From Acidobacteriaceae bacterium (GTDB lineage: Bacteria; Acidobacteriota; Terriglobia; Terriglobales; Acidobacteriaceae): DNA of 11,480 nucleotides. The stretch is from assembly GCA_003135495.1 (NCBI GenBank), contig PLBX01000143.1:1-11480 (forward strand), written 5' to 3'. Within the stretch, counting starts at the first letter, position 1; every line of letters starts with the position of its first letter. Positions 7,788 through 11,480 of the stretch are shown here, piece by piece. The translations under genes and the position numbers were made by a program. The notes beneath the pieces were generated by a model, which saw nothing but the letters and a program-made list of their open reading frames with translations, had not been told where the DNA came from and did no database searches.

Positions 7788-8638
7788 CAACTCTTCTCCG
7801 CGCATGCGTTTACTGCGCGCCGAACCAATTGTAGAGAAGCTTTCATACGGTACTCTGCGGTCGCTCGAACATCATCGATCGGTGAGAGCGAAGCCAGATG
7901 TTCAGGACGCACCCTGGCTCCGAGATCGCGGTTGGCGGGCAGTCCAACCAACTCATGCTCTAGAGCGGGCAAGCGACGCGCCACAGCCGAGCATGATCCT
8001 ACCGCGATTCTGGCGGCCAAAACTGTTTCTTCCTCGCTCATCTTTAACACCACCGCGACCATCGAGATCGAGATGACCAGATAACGGCGCGCTCCGAGCT
8101 TCACAAATTTCGAAGCGGCGTTCTCCAATTCGCGCGGGACCAGCACGGCGGACAACAACTCATCCCCTCTGCGGTGCGTCTTTCGATTTCCTACGATAAA
8201 TTCTGCTAACGGCATTCTTCTCACGCCGCGTTGTGAAATTAACTCTACCTCCGCATCCAAGGCCAACAGCGGGGGAACGCCGTCGGCGGCGGGCGACGCA
8301 TTGCACAAATTGCCCGCGACCGTACCGCGGTTCTGTATCTGCACCGATCCAACTTCTCGTGCCGCGCTTTTTAATGCATAGAGAGCTCGAGGAAGCGGCG
8401 TTCGAATGACGTCCGTCCAGGTCGTCAGGCCGCCAATTCGGATGTAGTCTGGCTCAGTCGAGATGCCGCGCAGATCGCCCAGTCCGGAAATGTCCACAAC
8501 CGCATCTTGTACGACTCGCTCTCCGAGCGATGGATAAAAATCCGTTCCTCCGGACAAGATGCGAGTCGCACCCGAGGCCAGCAGAGCCGTGGCTTCGTTC
8601 ACCGTTTTAGGTTTGATGTAAGACGCTTGGGTGGACAA
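7787..8638 (-). CDS. FAD-binding subunit of molybdenum hydroxylase (CoxM/XdhB type)
   Basis: The 283-residue protein has the two FAD-contact motifs of the family: ILSGGTDFYPSLGE (about 28-41), and TVAGNLCNASPAADGVPPLLALD (about 107-129). The C-terminal CO_deh_flav_C-type domain follows (about 175-280, including KLGARRYLVISI and RIAVGSCSAVARRLPALE). It accepts electrons from the [2Fe-2S] centres of the fused large subunit and passes them to an external acceptor. The start is TTG at 8638: the reading frame has no ATG before the stop at 8681-8683, and the product begins SYIKPKTVNEA exactly where family members begin. A GGGGA stretch five bases before the TTG may bind the ribosome. It is the first gene of the overlapping operon. 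The rare start may lower its yield, so translation could be a control point (inference). Confidence 0.9.
   Translation of the reverse strand: MSTQASYIKPKTVNEATALLASGATRILSGGTDFYPSLGERVVQDAVVDISGLGDLRGISTEPDYIRIGGLTTWTDVIRTPLPRALYALKSAAREVGSVQIQNRGTVAGNLCNASPAADGVPPLLALDAEVELISQRGVRRMPLAEFIVGNRKTHRRGDELLSAVLVPRELENAASKFVKLGARRYLVISISMVAVVLKMSEEETVLAARIAVGSCSAVARRLPALEHELVGLPANRDLGARVRPEHLASLSPIDDVRATAEYRMKASLQLVRRAVNACAEKS
7791..7799 (-). promoter_or_regulatory. Strong Shine-Dalgarno GGAGAAGAG for the molybdenum hydroxylase large subunit
   Basis: The minus strand reads GGAGAAGAG three bases before the ATG at 7787 (the GGAG core is eight bases before it). The site lies within the last codons of the FAD subunit gene. 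It argues for the 7787 start instead of the in-frame ATG at 7805, which would leave this site inside the coding sequence. Confidence 0.7.
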
Positions 8639-8682
8639 TTGAGTCCCCGAGTTAACTTTTCCTGGAGTGCCGACTGTCCGCT

Positions 8683-8688
8683 ATTGTA
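8683..8688 (-). promoter_or_regulatory. Possible -10 box (TACAAT) for the catabolic operon
   Basis: The minus strand carries TACAAT, close to the TATAAT consensus, 44 bases upstream of the TTG start of the FAD gene. No good TTGACA-like -35 box is seen at 16-18 bases; the spot reads CACTAA. If real, the promoter would be weak alone and could depend on an activator, perhaps at the palindrome just upstream. Confidence 0.3.
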
Positions 8689-8712
8689 CGCAAACATGAG
8701 GGCTTTTAGTGT

Positions 8713-8788
8713 CGGGACGGGCGCCCGTCCTAGCCGAGCACAGCTCGGCCCGAAAAATGCTGCGGGGCGTTCGCACTGCGGCCTCGCA
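8713..8788. repeat. Cluster of three palindromes/hairpins in the divergent intergenic region
   Basis: Three inverted repeats lie in a row in the 228-base gap between the operon and the DUF3617 gene. At 8715-8730 is a perfect 16-base palindrome, GGACGGGCGCCCGTCC. At 8733-8749 GCCGAGC and GCTCGGC form a seven-base-pair stem with loop ACA. At 8761-8788 TGCGGGGC and GCCTCGCA pair with one G-U wobble around a 12-base loop. They may be operator sites for a regulator of the minus-strand operon, a structured leader, or an extragenic palindromic repeat of the REP kind. Both orientations are possible because the gap is divergent. The rest of the gap (8789-8866) shows no convincing promoter beyond the DUF3617 ribosome site. 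Confidence 0.6.
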
Positions 8789-8866
8789 AGAATGTAATTG
8801 ATTGGCGAGGGTCTCTGTGCAATCCTGTTCAGCGCAATTCGATGAAGCAAAAAATGGAGAATGCCG

Positions 8867-9394
8867 ATGCGACTCAAAGTTGCGCTCGCCGTGCTCGTCA
8901 GTTCCTCCCTCGCCCTCTGGGCCGCGGATACAATCATTCCGCTCGACGTTAAGCTTGGGCTCTGGCAGATGTCCGTTACTCACTCCATGAGTGGCATACC
9001 CGCACTTCCAGCCGACACGCTCGCTAAAATGTCGCCCGAACAGCGCTCTCGTTTCGAAGCTGCCATGAAGCAAAGCGGCGCGGGCGAGCCAACTACAAAC
9101 GTTCATAAAGAATGCGTCACCAAAGAAAAACTCGATAAGGATTTGGCGTTTAACGATAACCACAAGAATTGCACGCGTACCATCGTGAGTTCATCGAGCA
9201 GAAAACTTGAATTTAAGTTGCACTGCGAAGAAGAGAGAGGCAAGACCGACGGCACTTTCATATTGGAAGTTGTGAACTCCGAAGCCACCAAGGGCTCGAT
9301 GCATTCCGTCACCAATTTCAACGGGCGAAACGTCAATATGGATTTTACGTTCGATTCGAAATACCTCGGCTCGGATTGCGGAGACGTGAAGTAG
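8867..9394 (+). CDS. Secreted DUF3617 family protein
   Basis: The 175-residue protein starts with a clear signal peptide (MRLKVALAVLVSSSLALWAADT), cleaved probably after WA or AAD. The mature part begins with the DUF3617 signature LGLWQMSVTHSMSGIPALP (about 30-48). It continues with four cysteines (in KECVTKE, NCTRTI, LHCEEE and SDCGD) that may form two disulfide bonds, as expected for a protein outside the cytoplasm. The family is common in Acidobacteria and Proteobacteria and has no known biochemical function. An ATG at 8861 is in frame, but the ATG at 8867 is preferred because GGAGA at 8856-8860 is then six bases away and the signal peptide starts cleanly. It is transcribed away from the catabolic operon and converges on the membrane-protein gene. 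Nothing in it ties it to the N-heterocycle pathway. Confidence 0.85.
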   Translation: MRLKVALAVLVSSSLALWAADTIIPLDVKLGLWQMSVTHSMSGIPALPADTLAKMSPEQRSRFEAAMKQSGAGEPTTNVHKECVTKEKLDKDLAFNDNHKNCTRTIVSSSSRKLEFKLHCEEERGKTDGTFILEVVNSEATKGSMHSVTNFNGRNVNMDFTFDSKYLGSDCGDVK

Positions 9395-9421
9395 CACAAA
9401 TCGAGACGTGGGTCCCGGCGC

Positions 9422-9455
9422 AAAAAAAAATGCGCGCAGCCCGAAGGCTGCGCGC
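9422..9455 (-). terminator. Intrinsic terminator for the protease/membrane-protein pair
   Basis: A perfect ten-base-pair stem (GCGCGCAGCC at 9432-9441, GGCTGCGCGC at 9446-9455) with loop CGAA is followed, on the minus strand, by nine T residues at 9422-9430. It lies about 20 bases beyond the stop codon of the membrane-protein gene. On the plus strand the A-tract precedes the hairpin and no U-tract follows, so it would be at best a weak terminator for the DUF3617 gene. Confidence 0.9.
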
Positions 9456-9474
9456 TGGAAGGATTACTCGTAAG

Positions 9475-10200
9475 CTACCGACCGGCAGCCGCCATCGCCA
9501 TTCCCTGCGACTGTGGCTGTGCGGCTCGTCCAACGTACGTCTTGTACGACTGGTAGACGCCGAACAACACTGTCATCAGGACGGCAATAATTGCCAGTCC
9601 GCTGATCGAGCTGAAGGTGGAGACAATCGCAGTCAATCCCGCCCCGATTACGTAGTTCGGGAATGACCACAGGAACACTTTGTGCCAGAGCACCAGCGGA
9701 TTGCCACCCTCGCTTAGTCCGATGATGCTGGCTACCGGCGCCGTGTTTGCCAGGAAGTACGTAGCCGCGGCCACCACTAACGACATGGTATGTGCGGCTT
9801 CATGAATCCTGAACATCTGGCTATGGTAGGCCAGGTAAGCGAGTCCGGTTGCGTTCATCAAAGTGCATGCGTTGAATACAAACTGTATTGGTTTGGTTTT
9901 AATGCTGCCGGATGCGTAAGACTGTGAGACGGCTGCTGTTACAGCTACCAGCAGGCTGCCGAACAATCCCAGTTGAGTGACTCCGAGCAGAATGACCGGC
10001 AGATTTCCCGACATTGAGCTCGTCATCCAAGGTATTTTCACCTTGAGACGCGAACTCACTGCCGCTGCCGCTAGCAGGAGTACCAACTGTGGCCACGCTT
10101 GTGTCTGCCATCTGACGACTCCGAACGACAGAGCGCACAGACTAGCGACGGCCACCATTCCGATCATGACTTGGGCTTTAATTGGTAATGTGTTTGTCAT
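9475..10200 (-). CDS. Multi-pass membrane protein, sensor-domain-like, no output domain
   Basis: The 241-residue protein has about six to seven hydrophobic segments: roughly residues 11-29, 37-50, 66-91, 108-125, 138-160, 172-190 and 196-216. A basic tail rich in Gln, Ala and Gly follows. The part VSSRLKVKIPWMTSSMSGNLPVILLGVTQLGL resembles, from memory, the integral membrane domain found at the N-terminus of acidobacterial signalling proteins that carry HD-GYP or GGDEF domains. No such domain follows here. The ATG at 10200 has GGAG nine bases before it. The gene follows the protease by 30 bases and both end at one strong terminator, so they are likely co-transcribed. It could be a truncated or stand-alone sensor, or a partner of the protease. 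Function is not known. Confidence 0.7.
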   Translation of the reverse strand: MTNTLPIKAQVMIGMVAVASLCALSFGVVRWQTQAWPQLVLLLAAAAVSSRLKVKIPWMTSSMSGNLPVILLGVTQLGLFGSLLVAVTAAVSQSYASGSIKTKPIQFVFNACTLMNATGLAYLAYHSQMFRIHEAAHTMSLVVAAATYFLANTAPVASIIGLSEGGNPLVLWHKVFLWSFPNYVIGAGLTAIVSTFSSISGLAIIAVLMTVLFGVYQSYKTYVGRAAQPQSQGMAMAAAGR

Positions 10201-10230
10201 GTAAGTCTCCGATATGGTTTTGTCGGTTGT

Positions 10231-11480
10231 CTAGTTGTCCCCATCGTCGCCGCTGCTGAGTGCTGCCACATTACTGGGAGCCGTTGACATGGCGCCCCAG
10301 ACCACACTCAAGCTATTGAGCAGGTTAGAGCCTGCGCCCCAAACTACACTCGTGGCACCCCACACTACCGAGTTGCTTGTGATAGCGTTGGCACCCCAAA
10401 CTACTGAATTTCCCCAAACCACCGAATTCGCCCCCCAAACAACGCTGGCGCCTCCGAAGGCCGAGGTGGATGTATTCACGATCGTGACACTACCGTTCGG
10501 GTTTCGGACTGCGGTCGGAGAGAGAGCTAATCCGTTCGCGAGATCCGTACTGTTAAGAGCGGCGTCGACATCCATATAGCCCGCCCCGTAGGTGAAGATG
10601 TCGGCCTCGTTGTTGTAAGTATTGCCCCAGCTATCGTGCGACCACGAGAACTGGGAGTACTGGCCGAAACCTTTCCAGGCTGTCTTCATCAAGGTGGCTT
10701 TCACTTGATCCGGAGTCAGCGCTGGATTGTTCTGCAACAGTAACGCCACCGCACCGCTCACCACCGGCGTCGCCATGCTGGTTCCGCTTAACACGAAGTA
10801 CATTGGGGCGCCCGGAGGGGGTGGAGGTGGAGTTCCGGGAGGTCCAGGAGGTGCAGGAGCAGGCCCCACTTCGTACTGCGGATACTTTACGTCCAGCGTG
10901 CTGCCCGCGGCCCGCAAGGATACGAGTCGGTTGCCGGGTGCGACCAGGTCAGGTTTCACGACGTGATCGATTGCCGTCGGCCCTTTGGAGCTGTAGCTGG
11001 CAATCTTGTCGTCGACCCGCGACATCGTATTTTCAGTCATCGTCGCTCCCACGGTAAGAACGGCGGGATCGTTTCCCGGAACGCCGACAGTGACAAAACC
11101 CTGTGTCGGCGCATAGCGTCCGTTGTTGCCCGCAGCCACTACCACCACAATGCCTGCCTTCCACGCAGCTTCCACTGCCTGGTCGACTGGATCGAGGGTG
11201 TAGCTTTCGAACACCGGGCGTCCGAGAGACATATTGATCACCCGGATGTTGTAGGTGCTCTGCAGCTCGATCGCCTGTTCAATGGCAGCGATTACCTGGC
11301 TGTCGGTGCCGGAACCGTTCTGGTCCAGCACGCGCAAGTTGATGAGATTAACGTTCGGAGCCATACCGGCGTAGTTCGCTTGGTAGCCGTTGGCGTTGCC
11401 CGAATTAAGGCCTGAGCCACCGACGAGCCCGGCAACGTGCGTGCCGTGGCCGAAGGTGTCGGCAGTCGTGCTATCGCCAA
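10231..11480 (-). CDS. Subtilisin-like serine protease (peptidase S8), N-terminus beyond the window
   Basis: The frame is open to the right edge (415 codons visible plus stop), so the signal peptide, any propeptide and the catalytic Asp lie outside. The catalytic His is in FGHGTHVAG (11446-11448), the oxyanion Asn in VVAAGNNG (11125-11127), and the nucleophile Ser in LSGTSMATP (10777-10779). KPDLVAPG is also typical of S8. A proline-rich stretch (10804-10863: PAPAPPGPPG then TPPPPPPGAP) is inserted in the catalytic domain shortly before the nucleophile. After the domain ends (AGYMDVDAAL), the C-terminus carries six SVVWG repeats and an acidic end, DDGDN. Such proteases are normally secreted and act outside the cell; their substrates are unknown. 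No LPXTG or other sorting signal is seen. It precedes the membrane-protein gene by 30 bases. Confidence 0.93.
   Translation of the reverse strand, partial: GDSTTADTFGHGTHVAGLVGGSGLNSGNANGYQANYAGMAPNVNLINLRVLDQNGSGTDSQVIAAIEQAIELQSTYNIRVINMSLGRPVFESYTLDPVDQAVEAAWKAGIVVVVAAGNNGRYAPTQGFVTVGVPGNDPAVLTVGATMTENTMSRVDDKIASYSSKGPTAIDHVVKPDLVAPGNRLVSLRAAGSTLDVKYPQYEVGPAPAPPGPPGTPPPPPPGAPMYFVLSGTSMATPVVSGAVALLLQNNPALTPDQVKATLMKTAWKGFGQYSQFSWSHDSWGNTYNNEADIFTYGAGYMDVDAALNSTDLANGLALSPTAVRNPNGSVTIVNTSTSAFGGASVVWGANSVVWGNSVVWGANAITSNSVVWGATSVVWGAGSNLLNSLSVVWGAMSTAPSNVAALSSGDDGDN
10294..10446 (-). repeat. Six SVVWG repeats at the protease C-terminus
   Basis: The coding strand holds six copies of a unit encoding Ser-Val-Val-Trp-Gly, usually followed by Ala or Asn, with spacings of 7, 6, 12, 7 and 14 residues. 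The DNA copies differ in third positions (for example CCCCAGACCAC, CCCCAAACTAC and CCCCACACTAC on the plus strand), which indicates selection on the peptide and not a recent slippage event. SVVWG tails are, to my knowledge, frequent on acidobacterial S8 proteases, but their role is not established. Confidence 0.9.

Noticed and set aside
8798-8826. A TTGATT-like -35 box for the DUF3617 gene
   Set aside because: No acceptable -10 box (only AATCCT-like sequence) lies at a 16-18 base distance, so a promoter cannot be supported.
8681-9163. A 160-codon minus-strand open frame across the DUF3617 start and intergenic gap
   Set aside because: It overlaps the signal peptide and signature region of the DUF3617 gene and covers the palindromes; its composition looks random and it lacks a ribosome site.
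10294-10446. CRISPR-like or DNA-level tandem repeat
   Set aside because: The units are short, irregularly spaced and in frame, and they encode the SVVWG peptide within the protease; there are no constant-length spacers.

Overview
The window looks like a chromosomal segment from an acidobacterium (Acidobacteriota). This is an inference from gene content: a subtilisin-like protease ending in SVVWG repeats, a secreted DUF3617 protein, and moderately GC-rich DNA with mostly ordinary Shine-Dalgarno sites. No rRNA, tRNA, CRISPR array, insertion sequence or prophage gene is visible.

Positions 1452-8638 (minus strand) hold a compact six-gene block in which every gene overlaps the next by 1-8 bases. 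In transcription order it encodes an FAD subunit of a molybdenum hydroxylase, a fused [2Fe-2S]/molybdopterin large subunit of the xanthine dehydrogenase family, a homologue of 6-hydroxynicotinate reductase with an N-terminal four-cysteine cluster site, a UPF0280 protein, and two tandem AA_synth (DUF1185) paralogues. The first three match the logic of anaerobic nicotinate breakdown: hydroxylation of an N-heterocycle, then reduction of the hydroxylated ring. The last three have no established biochemical role. The block is best read as one operon for catabolism of an N-heteroaromatic compound whose substrate is unknown. It is the most interesting part of the window.

Downstream of the operon, after a 54-base spacer carrying a purine-rich repeat-like element, lies an amidohydrolase of the MtaD/SsnA (methylthioadenosine/S-adenosylhomocysteine deaminase) type. 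It appears to carry an export signal and runs off the left edge (1-1397).

The intergenic region 8639-8866 separates the operon from a divergent DUF3617 gene (8867-9394, plus strand). It contains a perfect 16-base palindrome, two further hairpins and a possible -10 box for the operon.

The right part (9475-11480, minus strand) holds a secreted-type S8 protease, truncated by the window edge, with six SVVWG repeats, followed 30 bases later by a multi-membrane-spanning protein without a soluble output domain. A strong intrinsic terminator at 9422-9455 ends this pair, which converges on the DUF3617 gene.
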